A stretch of 64,000 bases of DNA from Camellia lanceoleosa (lineage: Eukaryota; Streptophyta; Magnoliopsida; Ericales; Theaceae): contig CM045770.1 in NCBI GenBank assembly GCA_025200525.1, positions 128,988,200 to 129,052,199 on the forward strand, in the 5' to 3' direction. The notes beneath the pieces were generated by a model that did not search any database, had not been told where the DNA came from, and saw nothing but the letters and a program-made list of their open reading frames with translations. Shown piece after piece: positions 1-11,790 of this stretch (within the stretch, counting starts at the first letter, position 1; every line of letters starts with the position of its first letter). The position numbers were made by a program, and so were the translations under genes.

Positions 1-82
1 TTCGTAAAGAAAAAGAACGGTACGATGAGATTATGTATCGATTATCGAGAATTGAATAAGGTTACCCTCAAGAATCGATACC
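1..82 (+). pseudogene. Ty3/gypsy reverse transcriptase fragment, left part
   Basis: Frame 1 reads as the palm entry of a Ty3/gypsy reverse transcriptase, with VKKKNGTMRLCIDYRELNK followed by VTLKNRY. This is the conserved block that leads into the PLPRID segment in chromovirus-like elements. The frame is broken at 83 by a solo LTR and resumes at 4493, where the expected LPRI..LFD.L.GA..FSK block continues. When one copy of the 5-bp duplication ATACC is removed, the two parts are in frame. The fragment starts at the window edge, so the rest of the host element lies to the left. Only about 45 codons survive in the window. The lineage is probably chromovirus, from motif wording only. Confidence 0.85.
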
Positions 83-1164
83 TGTAGACGCGCCCCGAGG
101 GCCTCATGCTATAGTTCGGACTCAAATTGTCACGGTTCTTAATCTGATCTCACAATGTGCAATGTGAGATTGATAAATCACCAAAGAGTCCAAATCCGGC
201 AAATCGTTTTGGAAAACTGATTTTTAAGAAAGAAGTGCCAAACATGGACGGCTTTGCCAGATACAGAGCCGCCACTTAAATATTTTATTTTGGGGAAATT
301 TAGGAAACCTTGACTCGTTGCCTAAGGCCACGTGTCTGTCATCACGAAAGTTGCCTCGGCTCGGGAACTTGGGTACGATTGGAGAAGGTCAGCTATGAGC
401 ACCCCCGCTCGCCCAATCAAAGATCGGCCACTACTAAACATGATATCTAGTTTTTGAAAATACATGTGTTCTTATTCTGGTTAATTAGCCAGAATTACTA
501 TGTGATGTGCACAGCAAAACAAGTATAGACTAGATCGCCTCATTTGGAACAAAGCATCGCATATCCGTTTGTTTGGAAAATGATTTGAAAGTTGCTACTC
601 GTAAGTAGGCTAAAATGCGGATTTCAATGAATTGTTCCAATTCAAGCAATCCAACCTTCACCCACAGGCATTCAGGCAGTTAAACACTTAAGCAAATAGC
701 CTCATGGCAAACATGCTATCATGGCAACACACACACACATGCAGTATGCTAAAGCATAAAAGCTTACCTAGTACTCCGAGCCAAAACAAAGAACTAGCTA
801 GAAATCAATGCATGATCCTAGTTCATGTTAAGATGACTAATGCAACGCATGCAAGATGCAACTAGAAATAGGCTCGGCTATTCTAAGATGACATATGAGA
901 TGCGATAATTGATACATGTATTCAACTTGGTATCGAATTATAATGCAGTTAGTATGATGCGCCCAGCCCGGTGCATGCAATGTAGATTAATGATGCAAAC
1001 ATGCAAACATAAGTATGTTAGACAGATGAATGGATGCAAACATGCAGAGCATAAGTATGCTAATTTGAAACATGACCTAAAACTAACCAACGAAAGCAGG
1101 AAGTAAAAGGGAGAAAGACGTGGGTTTGGAAGACATGCACGCACGCACACTTATTACAAAATTG

Positions 1165-1182
1165 GCCCTCTCGACGGAGGGT
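1165..1182 (-). other. Conserved LTR hairpin (copy in LTR a)
   Basis: Minus strand reads ACCCTCCGTCGAGAGGGC, a stem of 5-6 pairs with a TCG-containing loop. On the minus strand it is followed by TTGTAATAAG and a GT-rich stretch, as in the other copies. Confidence 0.5.
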
Positions 1183-3961
1183 CCGAATAAATAATACATG
1201 CCGGCTAATCAACTAACTAACAAGCTAATTAATTATTACATAACCAAATTGAATAACTAGCTACAACTAATTATTACAAAACTTAATTAATTAACAAATT
1301 AACTAATTATTACAAATTGATGCTAACTAACAAGTAAGCATGAAAAACAAGCTACTCCAGCTCTGTTCGAAGAAGGAGAGGATGCATGCTCGGATGCCGC
1401 CCCGAAAAGCTCTCCGGTTGCTCTTTAGAGGCTCTGTCTGCAGGGTGTCCTGAAGGAATTCCTGCTAGACCTTACCAAAAACATGCTGGGGAGTGCATCA
1501 GTGGCCTGCCGATCATGGAGAGCCACTGCCGACCAAAAATGAAGGGGTGCCGGCCAACAACAAGGCACTGCCGGCCATCTGCAAGACACTACCGGCCACT
1601 GATGTGCTGGGACACCAAGCTGCAGTAGAGCACAAAACAGAGAACATGAAGGGTCTCCCAAGGATATGTGCGCACTATGCCACCCCATATCATCTCAAAA
1701 CATCAAGGGAGTGGCGTAGTCGGATCTACAACCATCAATCACGCATCCCAATGCATGATGGCTAAAGATCCAACTTGTGCAAATCAATATGACATGAATG
1801 CACAAATAAACACATAAAGCCTAAAACTCTATCATGAATCATCAAGAGCGTCAGCGATCGAGAATTGTTCATCACTTGAAGTATGAAACGCCCATCGTTC
1901 CTCGTGCTCAGATTAACACTTTACTCCAAACAACAATGCAAAACAAGCATGGCAAACATGCAATATGACTTAAGCATGCAAACATGCAATGCAATAACCT
2001 GAGCATGCAACAAGCATATAAGCATGATGTGAGGTAACAACCTTAAATAACATGATAAAATGCAACATGAACATACAAATATGCAAGGCATGTGATGGTG
2101 GACAAGTATGCAACAACATATGAAATGGGACAAGCATGTGACAACATGGTAAGATGGGCTTACACTAAAGATGGATAGGCCTCAGCCATGCCTAAAATCG
2201 GGCCATAGTGATGAATTGATAGTATGAAAAGCATGAAAAGGCAAGGCAAACATGCATGCCAATTGGCTCAAGGATTAAGGCACAAAGATGCAACTCTTAA
2301 GCACACTTAAAGAGTGACAAGCATGGATATGTGACAACAAGGCAAGCTCTGAAATCTCATGTAAATTGATACCAAATCAACTAAACAAAGCAAGCATAGC
2401 ATGTTAGAAAGCTCAAAGCTAGAAACTAACAAAGGGACTTAAGCCATGGCCATGCAAGACAAGCCCCAAAGGGCTAAGGGAACCTAAAACAATCCCAAGG
2501 TAGGTCCAAACAAGACCAAAAACAAGCTCGAAGCTAGCCAACACGGGCTGGAACAAGAGGCCAAAAACAAGGAGCATGCAAGGCTACAAAAGAGGCAATG
2601 CACTACACCTATTGAAACCAAACATGGCACAACTTGGACAGCATAAAATAGAGTTACATCATTGTATAACAAGACCAAAAATGCACTGATATGATGAGCC
2701 AAAGGCTTAGGCTTAATGGCATGCACAAAAGTTCATTCTTGAGGCATAAAAAGCCAAGGCTCCAAGGCATTAAAAGCATGGCAAATGCAAGTGTATGGCC
2801 ACATTTCATGGACTGAAATAACACTTAGAATGATGGCAAAGCATGCAAACATCACATGTATGGCATGGTAGGGGCCTCAAAACCCAAGACTAGCCTAAGC
2901 ATTTACACTATAGCTATACAAAGCATGAGTGATATGGCCATGGCAGTCCAAAATAGTCCAAGAACAGCCCAAAATAAGAACAAAATCATGCTGGAGCAAA
3001 GCCAAAATATGCTAGGATGATGAGTCAAAACATCATGCACATAAAGCTAGTAAGCAAGATTTGTTCTACAAGTATATGGAGCATGCAAAGGATGACCAAA
3101 CCAGCTATGGAAAGAGTCATGAAATGGAAAAACATCACCAAAAACATGCTCAAATAGACTCAACATAAGCTAGGATAACATGCTAAAGTAAGAAGCATAT
3201 AAAGCTAGTTTATGAGATTTACACTACAAGTGTATCATACATGCATGGAGTGACAAAACCAACCCAAAAAAGATCTAAGGCATGGTAAAACATCACCAAA
3301 AACCTACTGAAATGGACTCAACACAAGCTAGGCAAACATTCTACTTTGATGAGCTACAAATGGGATTACACTACACATACAAGATGCATGCAAAAGGTGA
3401 CCAAACCAGCCATGGAAAGAGCCAAGGAAGGTCCTAAAAGTCACAAAAAAGGGCCTGAACCAAGCCTCAAAAATACAGAGAGGCATGCTCCTTTGGAAGG
3501 CCAAAAATGCAAGCAAACAAAAACCAAAAGAGAGGGGGTCACCCCCTCTGATTTGAGGCCTCAAAACCACATGCCTACCACTAAAAATCCACTGGATTTC
3601 AGTGGTTAGAAGGCCAAAACAAGGCCAAACAAGGCCAACAAGAGGGTTGAAGACCATCAACAGCCAAAAGACCTTAAACAACCACCAAAATCACTTAAAA
3701 ACAAGACTTTTTTTTAGTTGAAAGAAAGGCGTAAAACAATATGTAAGGATGGCCAAAATGAGGTACAAAAAAATGCTAAAAAGGGAAAGAAACTCACCCT
3801 TGAAGATCAACTTCGAAACCAGCAACTTCAGAGGGTAAAACCTCACTTTTAGAGCTCAAGAAGTCCTCCCAAGAACCTCAATCCAAAGATGGTGGTGTAT
3901 CTCTAAGTGTTGTAGTGTAAAAGTGCAAGGAAAATGGACTTCAAGGCACAAATTAACAACA

Positions 3962-3962
<1 letters not shown>

Positions 3963-3999
<37 letters not shown>

Positions 4000-4051
4000 C
4001 TTCTCAAAATGCTGAACCTCTACTAAGGAGAGAGGCTCTCTCCTTATATAG
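3963..4051 (-). promoter_or_regulatory. LTR a core promoter: TATA box plus CT tract
   Basis: On the minus strand CTATATAAGG (4051-4042) is followed about 40 bp downstream by an uninterrupted CT dinucleotide tract (about 4000-3963). The same order recurs in the other LTR copies. It lies about 440 bp inside the LTR start, which would make U3 about 400 bp long. Confidence 0.6.
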
Positions 4052-4492
4052 AAGAAAAGCAATGCAAAGCTTCTTCAAGAAGCTTGGCAAGAGCTTCATC
4101 CCCTGTACACGTGTATGGAGGGCAGATAAAAGGATTCTAGCTGGCTTAAAAGATCTGGAGTGAAACCTGCTGAGACAGGGGTGCTGTCGGCCATTAGGGA
4201 TGGCCGGCGGTGGCTCATTGATGGCCGGCATGCTCAATCAATGGCCGGCAGCAACAAAGTGGGGGCCGACAGGTCCAAAAGGGAGTCGGCAGTGCACCAA
4301 GAAACACATTCTGAAAGGACCAAGTCATGGTCCAAGAATGGGGCAGAAAGGATATAGGGTCTGGAAAGCTCAAACCTGTGACGTTCTGCCGCAAAAGTTG
4401 AATGCCCGACGAGCAATCGAACTTGTGTCCGGATGTACCTGCAAGCACAACCGAGTCTTGAGGACGGTCAAAAATGGGGTGTCTATAATACC

Positions 4493-4547
4493 CTTTGCCG
4501 CGAATTAATGAATTATTTGATGAACTTCAAGGCGCTGAAGTATTTTC
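4493..4547 (+). pseudogene. Ty3/gypsy reverse transcriptase fragment, right part
   Basis: This continues the RT of positions 1-82 after the solo LTR and reads LPRINELFDELQGAEVFSK. The next expected block (IDLRSGYHQ) is missing because the sequence changes abruptly at about 4548 into the truncated 5' LTR of element I. The junction has no TSD, so it looks like a deletion or illegitimate join and not a clean insertion. Confidence 0.85.
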
Positions 4548-4873
4548 GAAGGAAGCATTGCTAGAGGATGTTGTAAGCTTGTTTTGTTGCTTGAAATTGC
4601 TTTTTCTCTTCAAGAGGTATAAGGCTCTACCTATTTGCTTGCTTTCTCTACTTTCTTTCTTATTGTTTTTCCACTATTTTGGGCCGTCAAAACTCTGTGT
4701 TTTTTGGGTCGAAGGAAGCATTGCTAGAGGATGTTGTAAGCTTGTTTTGTTGCTTGAAATTGCTTCTTCTCTTCAAGAGGTATAAGGCTCTACCTATTTG
4801 CTTGCTTTCTCTACTTTCTTTCTTATTGTTTTTCCACTATTTTGGGCCGTCAAAACTCTGTGTTTTTTGGGTT
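4548..4873 (+). repeat. Tandem duplication of a 163-bp LTR segment
   Basis: 4548-4710 and 4711-4873 are near-identical direct copies, each beginning GAAGGAAGCATTGC and ending TTTTTTGGGTY. The 3' LTR has only one copy (around 26195-26345). The duplication sits exactly at the truncated edge of the LTR, so it probably arose with the junction to the RT fragment. Confidence 0.85.
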
Positions 4874-6426
4874 GAAGCTTGGGTTTAAGGCCATCAAAGG
4901 TTGAGGGGTTGATAGTCCTTCTTTATACCTTGTTTAGAAGACCTTTTCCCTTGTGTTTCCCACCCTTTTACTATCTTTTTTCAAGCTTTTAAACACTGAT
5001 TTTTAGAACTTTTTCAGTGGCCAAAATCATGTTTTGAAGTTCAAATTTGGAGGGGTTAACCTCCCCTTCTTGTGTCTTGCTTACTAGCGTAGTTGGTGCC
5101 ATGTTTTAGCATTTTAATCTAACATTTTTTAGCTCAATTCCAGCATGTTTTAAGACTTGTTTTTAACTTGCTTTAGCACTATTTTGGGTTGTTGTTTGCA
5201 TTTGAGCTTTGCTTTGCATGCTTCTATTGTAATAGTCCTCATAAGCTTGATGTTTTAGGTCTTAGACATCACTTATTTGAGTTGATAGCACCTATTTTGG
5301 GCTTTTCATACTTCATTTCAACACTAAAAATCTCTGCGACCTCCCTCAATTCTTGGCTTTTTATTTTGCTTTGAAAGTGGTTTGAAGTCACTAGCTTGCC
5401 CAAGTATGAAATAAAGGTTTCATACTTAATGGTTTAATCCCTGAGGGGGTTCATTACCAACGGTATGATACTTCTTTCATGCCCAAAGCAACTTGTGTTT
5501 TGAACCCTCTTTCCATTACAGGAATTTAATTCACCATTGGACTTAATTGGATTAAAGAATGGTTGGTAAATTAAAATGAGTAACTAAAACTTGGGACTAA
5601 AAGTGAGAAAGATAATAATTTGGTTGTGTTCAATCGGACGTTAATTGAACATATGGAAATTCGAACCATTTCATACTTGTTAGTGATGAAATGATTCAAG
5701 TCTCCAAGGTCAACTTCTTTCCTTGATCATTCATCAAATGGAGGAGGTTTGTGTCTTGTTTTGCATTTATTGAAATTGCATTTTTTGAGTCACAAGCCAT
5801 CATGCAATGAAATTGCTTGAGTTGGTGGTTTGTGGCTTAAGTACACCACTCCTTGGATTTGTCCATGAAAAGGAGGGGTGAGTTGTGCAAAAAACCTTGG
5901 AAATACCCTGTATATGCTCTGTTTGTTCTCTATTGCAGTAAGATGAACCTGTGCATCAGTGGCCAGCAGGCCACTGTCCATGGCTAGCAGGTGGCCAGTT
6001 GATGGTCGGTAACCTCCATCATTGGCCAGCCGGCCATTGGTGTAAAATTCAACAGTGAGTTTGTAAGGCAGACTAGAGTGAGCAGCAGTGTTGGTGTTCA
6101 ACTGTGCAAATAGAGGCATTCGAAAGTAAAACAACTGTGTTTTCGGGTAGAAACCGAGCATGCGCATGAACATTCCTCGTTTTTTGAGGTGGAGTAGCTA
6201 GTTGTATAGTTTAATTACTTATTTTAATTGCACTTGTGTTGTAATTATTTAATTAGTTAAGTAGTTAGCTAGTTATGATGTAATTATTTTAATTAGCTAG
6301 ATTAGTTAATTAACTAGTTCATTTGTTGTTGTAATAAATTAGTTAAGTAGTTTAACTAATTTCATTTGTTTTGTAATAATTAGTTAATTAGCTTAGTTAG
6401 TTAATTAGCCTAGTTTATTCATTCTG

Positions 6427-6444
6427 ACTCTCCTTCGTGAGAGC
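6427..6444 (+). other. Conserved LTR hairpin (copy in LTR b)
   Basis: ACTCTCCTTCGTGAGAGC, followed by AATGTAATAATGTGTG. The third pair is T-A here and C-G in LTRs a, d, g and h. Confidence 0.5.
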
Positions 6445-7468
6445 GCAATGTAATAATGTGTGTCTTTCAACCCCATGTCTTTCTCCCTTTTATTTACTAG
6501 CTTATGATGGTTAGTTTAGGGACATCATGGTTCAATTAGCATTCTTCATGTCTGCATCTATTCATATTGCATGCACTGAGGCTCTGTTCATCATTGTAAC
6601 TGCATTGTCGTTTGAATACTTCTTTGAATACGTGCTTAGATGACATACTATTTAATTGATTCATATGCCATGTTTAGTAGCCAAGCCTATTTAAATTGAA
6701 TATCGCATGTGTTGCATTAGTCATATTGCATAAGTTAGGAATCATGCATTTTTCTAACTCTTTTGTTTATTTTGGCTTGGAGTACTAGGTGAGCCTTTTA
6801 CTTGCTTTAGCATCTTGCATGAGTGTTGATGTTGCCATGTTTAGCATGCTTGCCATGAGGTTAAGTGCTTAATTGCTTCAAATTGCTTGAATGCCTGTGG
6901 ATGAATTTGAGTAATGTTCATATGCAATCACTTTTTCAAGTGATACATATTCGAAACAATTTCCAAAACAAACATGACTCGGAATGTTCCAATTCTTGCA
7001 AGTTAGTCTATACTTGTATGTGCGTGCATCACATAGAAATGCTAGCCTAATAAACCGAAACAAACGCATATAATGTTGATAAAACTCATATCATGATTAG
7101 TAGAGGCAGATCTTTGATCGGGCGAGCGGGGGTGCTCAATTCATGACCTTCCTTTCTCGTATCTAAGTTCCCAAGCCGAGACAATCTTAGTGATGACAGA
7201 CACATGGCCTTTGGCATGAGTCATGGGTTTCCTAAATTTCCTCAAAAATAAAATATTTAGGTGGTGACTTTGTATCTAGCAAAGCAATCCAATTTTGGCA
7301 TTTTTGATTCAAAATCAATTTTCCAAAAGATTTGCTGGATTTGGACTCTTTGGTGTTTATCAATTTCACATTGCACTTGTGAGATTAGATTCAAAACTAT
7401 GGGAGTCCGAACTGTAGGGCTTACTTTAAACCTCTGAAAGGGGGCGCAAAAAGTCGAGCTACAGTTTC

Positions 7469-7486
7469 TGGCGACTGCGCTGGGGA
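7469..7486 (+). promoter_or_regulatory. Primer binding site of element I
   Basis: TGGCGACTGCGCTGGGGA lies 5 bp after the LTR end (CTACA at 7463). TGGCGACTCCGCTGGGGA-like sequences are the usual PBS of TAT/Ogre elements, reported as complementary to a tRNA-Arg 3' end. The one internal difference is probably decay. Confidence 0.75.
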
Positions 7487-8260
7487 AATTAGAGAACTTG
7501 ACTCGAACTCATGATATGAAATTTTATTTACACTTATATGTTTCTTTGCATTGCATTTCCATTGGTGCCCTTAAGTCACTGTGTTTGCCATTTGCTATTC
7601 CTGGACGGTTTACCGGAGGCTTACTTAAAAAGCTTGCCAAAAGGCTGACCGGTCACGGGCTCTGCCACAATGGGAACACAACCTTTGGATCTAGACTATC
7701 GTTGTACTGCTTGATTCGCCTTTCACATCTCGGTGTTGGGTGGGGAGGGATATTAGGTAGTCTTACTGAGGTACCCTTTTTGTCCATTTGGTCTAGTTGC
7801 ATATCGAAAGCCATACAGACTGTTCCAAACTAGAACATGATGCTTACCCAAATGTAGGATTGCGTGAAACCGTTTTGTTTAACTAGTGAACCCTAGTTCC
7901 TGATGAAACTAGGACATGGTAACCCTACCCTCTCATAGGGGTATTTTGGATCTCACTTAACTAGTATGTGCTTTACAGTGAAACTGTATAGGAACATGCA
8001 TATTAGTTTCAAGTTGGGTATCAGTTTTGGGGGTAGAATTTAGTATTGAGTGCAGTCCTATTAGCTTTGATTACATCTGTGTGTTGTTAACATCTGAGCT
8101 GAGGCGCTATGCGGTTTCTGATTATTGCTTTCTTTTTACTTTATTTCTTTTTGCTAGGTAGTGAAACATCATTGCTTCGGACAATTCAAATATCCGTTAA
8201 GCGCTTTGGACTCGTGTCAGGAGGCTTTACAGATCCGGAGATCTTGCTAGGGGACAACTA
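7487..8260 (+). other. Element I untranslated leader
   Basis: This stretch lies between the PBS and the gag-like frames. A 111-codon frame at 7498-7833 has no recognisable motif. I see no sense-strand ORF1 of the Ogre type; a DUF7745-like relic is found antisense, downstream of pol. Confidence 0.5.
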
Positions 8261-9290
8261 GTGTTTGCTTCGCTCCCTCTAGTTACTAGACGAAGAAGAG
8301 TTAGGCATAATTCACCAGTCCAGCAGTCACCCTTCATTTCACCTGCATCTAGTCAGGGACAGTTTTCTCCATCCAGTCCAACAAGAAATTACTTACTAAT
8401 TCCAATGGCACAATACCCTTCAGTTAGTATGGAGGACTTGATCTGTCATCTCTAGCAAACAGTGGAAACCATGCAGCAAGATGCTGCTCAACAGGCTGAA
8501 GTCACAGCCACAGCCACAGCCGACAGCGGCTTCTCCGTCTCATGCATCTCATACGAATATCCCAGCACCCACAGCCATAGTCCATATCGCTAATGCCCAA
8601 GTTGAGAATCAGGGCAACCCAGCAGAGCTAATCCCACCACAAGCCTCCAAAGCACCCCTGTACCAAACCGAGGCTCTGTTTGAATTTGAAGTTGACTCGA
8701 CTGTACTTAAGGTCAACAAGCTGGAGAAGCTTTTCAAGTGGGCACAAGGTGTTAACTCAATCCTCGATATCGAAGACGGATAAACTGACTCTACGGTGAC
8801 ATTGCCAGACCGGTTCAAAATGCCGCATATCGATAGATTCGATGGCTCTGGAGACCCTATGGTTCACCTTCGGCTGTTTTCAGATATTCTACGACTGATG
8901 GGCCTGACCAGATTGCAGAAGCTCTCACTCTTTGGCCAAACCCTGTTTGGTATAGTAGCTACCTGGTATGCGAAGTTGGAGGATTCTGTGAAGCATAGTT
9001 GGGAGGAAATGGCTGAGGCCTTTATTGCACAGTACTCCTACAACACCCAAATCGAGGTCACAACTCGTGATCTTGAGGCAACGCACCAGGAGCCAAATGA
9101 GGGCTTCTCAAAATTCATGATGAGGTAGAGGGAAAAAGCTTTAATGATGACTACACGACCTTTAAAGAAAGACCAGATAAGAATGGTAGTTCGCAATTTG
9201 TATAGGAAATTGCTGCAGAAAATGATAGTCCTACCTTTGTTCACATTCACTAAGCTCCATGAGATGGGTGCCAGATTGAAGACGCCATGA
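8261..9290 (+). pseudogene. gag: Element I gag, capsid-like region
   Basis: The core frame at 8481-9286 contains LPDRFKMPHIDRFDGSGDP, then LFGQTLFGIVATWY and WEEMAEAFIAQY, the standard order of the plant retrotransposon gag domain: start block, W.....L motif and the aromatic tail. Gag forms the virus-like particle that packages element RNA. The N-terminal part is in another frame (8261-8455, proline/serine/glutamine-rich), so there is a frameshift near 8500. In-frame stops occur at 8781 and 9126, and a second frameshift lies near 9265, after which QIEDAMK and LITDENN continue. It is a decayed gene that is still easily recognised. Confidence 0.8.
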
Positions 9291-10760
9291 AATAGGGGTT
9301 GATCACTGATGAAAATAACAAGCCAAGAGGCCTTTTGTGCGCAGTTTCAATGCAACCACTAGTGGAAGCACAGCTGCGTGACCATCTGATGTGAGTGTTG
9401 TCACCACCACAACCAAGACTGTCTCTTCCTTTGCTAGCATAACTCCACAAACTTCAAACAACCAGGCCTGATCCCAGAGGACCTTTACCCCACTCTATAT
9501 GCCTTTATCCCAAGCCATAAGGTTGTTGATCAAAAAGGGGCACCTCAAGCCATTAGAGCCTCACTTATTACTCGATCTTCTCCCACCGAAACACAACCCA
9601 GCCAAGTACTGTGTATTTCACCAGCAGCACGGTCATGACACTGACTAATGCTTTAGGCTGCGTCATGAGATTCAAGACCTCATCGACAACAAGGTGATCG
9701 CACCACCCCAAAAGCCAAATGTAACTACCAACCCTCTCCCGGTCCACAATCAAGTTCACTTGCCTTGGAACCTAAACCTAATCCATACATTGGTCTTCCC
9801 CTACGACCCCAGCGTATATATTACCCCTTCCCACCTATCCAGACTAACGGTGTTCATTCCTGAAAGTACGAACTTGTGCATGATGGACATGTCCACACTT
9901 CAACCTGAACCTGTGGTGGTGACAGTGGCAAAAGGAGAAAGGTTGTCCTTAGAGAAGAGTATGAGTCCATTACCAAGGTGCTTTGAGGACTTGTCTAAAG
10001 GGGTGTATAATCCATGCTGCTACATTGTGCTAGTTGATCAGGCCAGGCCACAAGTGGTATTGCCAACAATAGTGGAGGTCAATATGGTTAGAGAGGATGG
10101 CCCGAGCCAAGGTGTAGATGATTTGATGGAGCTAAAGGAGGACTTAGACAATCTATAGTTCTATGACGAACAAGATCACGGGGATATGCAGATTAACTGG
10201 TTCGATTTGAATGGGTCGACGGACAACTCTAGGTGGTTAAGTGATGATCCTGACAGGGAGGAGGGAACTGAAACAAAACCATAAGAAAGGAAACAAGAAT
10301 AGTTGTAGTAGCCGGAATGGCTGATGAAAAGGGGAAACTGCTAGAGAGCACCGGTGTCGAGAATTTAGCTCAAGAATTGGGCACTGTGAGTACTACAGAC
10401 ACAAAACAGGAAGCTGCGTTGAAGCAGTTTGAACAAGAAAGGGTTGAAGACACCGAGAAAGCTAGAAAAGCCCAACACCCTGTGGGGGGATACTTCTGAT
10501 GTGGAAATGATCAGAACGGAAGCGGACAATTGTTTGTCAGTTGTCGAAGGTGTATGGGAGGAGGATGATGATCTACATCTGGCCCACACTGATAAAGACT
10601 GGGATGAGTCCCTGCCAGACAACACCTGGTACGCTGAAGAGATAGACCATATGACTAGAAGTGGGCGGTATTTCAAATCACCGCACTTAGACCAAGGTGA
10701 GGCATTCGAGAAAGAGAGAGAGAGGTGAAGAAGCAGAAAGAGAAGCGGTTGGAGGAAAAG
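9291..10760 (+). pseudogene. Element I gag C-terminus and gag-protease linker
   Basis: Around 9480-9690 a broken frame reads PLEPHLLLDLLPPKHNPAKY followed by CVFHQQHGHDTD and CFRLRHEIQDLID. The C.FH...GH.T..C pattern is the metal-binding, nucleic-acid-binding motif of TAT/Ogre gag; one position before its last Cys is now a stop. Downstream frames (9694-10158 and 10429-10728) are acidic and proline-rich and end near DHMTRSGRYFKSPHLDQ, which resembles the TRSGR..KP linker often found ahead of the protease. At least three frames are used, so translation is not possible. Confidence 0.65.
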
Positions 10761-10899
10761 GTAGTGTTGAAACAACTGAAAAAAATCTAAGCCAATATCT
10801 TAATTTGGGGGTTGCTCATGGCTTCTTGAGTGCATCGACAGGCTGTATTATCAACAATGGGCAAAGCCAAACTGTCCATTGACACTACCCTTGAACAGC

Positions 10900-11790
10900 T
10901 TGTGGGATTAGTTTTCCCAGGTAGTGCCAGCCTAACCCTAACCTTTCCAAGAAAGAACTCCCACTAGAAGGCTCAGCACACAACAAACCTTTGTACATAT
11001 CTGTTGAGTGTAGAGAAAAATAGGTGACAGTGGTTTTGGTTGACACCGGGTTAGCTATCAATGTCTGTCCTTCCCGCACAGCTGATGCCATCAGCCTAAA
11101 ACTAGCAAACTTCGTGCCTACAGCCTAAGTGATTCGGGCATATGATAATACCAGCAGAGAAGTGATGGGCACAATGCAAATCAGAGTTCAAGTGGGCCCA
11201 GCTCAACAGGATGTCAAGTTCTATGTCCTAGATGTGCCGACCACTTTCAACATATTGCTAGGGAGGCCCTAGCTGCACCTTGTGAAAGCAGTCTCTTTTA
11301 CCCTCCACCAGATGCTGAAATACCCTTATGGGAAGAAGTGCATTTGTTGTGTTCGGGAATTTGGCCATGCATTCTTCGCCAAGGTAACTACACTGGTGCT
11401 GGAAATTGTTCATGGTGAAGAGGATGTTTTTCTTCGCCAAGGATGTTTACTCTAGCTGAGGCTCGGGCAATGCAGACTATCTTGGCAGTTGATAAGGGCA
11501 TATATGTCAGTGCACAATCAGTTTATTTCATGAACAAACTCCAACACATGCCAGGAATGAGACTAGGAAGAAGTGGCCAGAAAGGCGTCACAGCATTGGC
11601 TGATGTACCGCATAATCTTCATGCCTTTGGTATTGGCTATGTGCCCACCAAAGAGGATTGGGTAAGCAAAATAGAAGAGATGGCAGGCAGAGCTAGAGCC
11701 AAGAAGGCCGAGAAACTCTATGAGCTTGTTCGCAGGCCGATTCGGGGAACGTTGAATGGCCACTTTTTTTGGGAAAGGTAGAGATTTCCC
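10900..11790 (+). pseudogene. Element I aspartic protease and linker
   Basis: VLVDTGLAINVCPSRTADA carries the catalytic DTG triad (11042-11050), followed by IRAYDNTSREVMGTMQIRV and FNILLGRP, the flap and the ILGR-like strand of retropepsins. The protease cleaves the Gag-Pol polyprotein. Stops interrupt it at about 11021, 11126 and 11269. Downstream, 11443-11781 is open and includes FGIGYVPTKEDW and LYELVRRPIRGTLNG, a segment that usually follows the protease in TAT elements. The catalytic triad survives but the frame does not. Confidence 0.75.

Larger units (their letters stand above)
83..4487 (-). mobile_element. Solo LTR a of the TAT/Ogre-like family, inserted in an RT gene
   Basis: The block begins TGTAGACGCG and ends GTGTCTATA, which on the minus strand is TATAGACACCCCATTTTTG, the family's LTR start with one C-to-T-type change in the terminal TGTAG. 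The 5-bp target duplication ATACC is perfect (78-82 and 4488-4492). At 4,405 bp it is the longest complete copy here. Read on the minus strand it has a GGCC/CCGGC cluster (4275-4180), a TATA box, a GA/CT tract (4000-3963), a long leader rich in GCATGC motifs, a second GGCC cluster (1600-1500), a TTAATTAG tract (1330-1200), a hairpin (1182-1165) and a U5-like end. There is no internal coding region, so it is a solo LTR left by LTR-LTR recombination. Confidence 0.9.
4548..7463 (+). mobile_element. 5' LTR of element I (LTR b), 5'-truncated
   Basis: It is collinear with 26200-28942, the 3' LTR of the same element, with scattered substitutions, and ends AGTCGAGCTACA next to the PBS. The first ~520 bp, including the TGTAGAC start, the first GGCC cluster and the TATA box, are absent. 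It keeps the second GGCC cluster (5955-6040), the TTAATTAG tract (6200-6420) and the hairpin (6427-6444). An antisense open frame at 5790-6173 overlaps the GGCC cluster and is matched at 27239-27649; I attribute that to LTR homology and not to coding. Confidence 0.85.

Noticed and set aside
1386..1765. Overlapping open frames on both strands around the GGCC cluster of LTR a
   Set aside because: GC-rich repeats without stops in several frames produce these; no protein motif.
5790..6173. Antisense open frame of 127 codons, with a 136-codon homolog at 27239-27649
   Set aside because: Both copies lie in the two LTRs of one element and are similar because the LTRs are. The frame crosses the GGCC cluster and is not kept in LTRs a, d or e, so I do not call it a gene.
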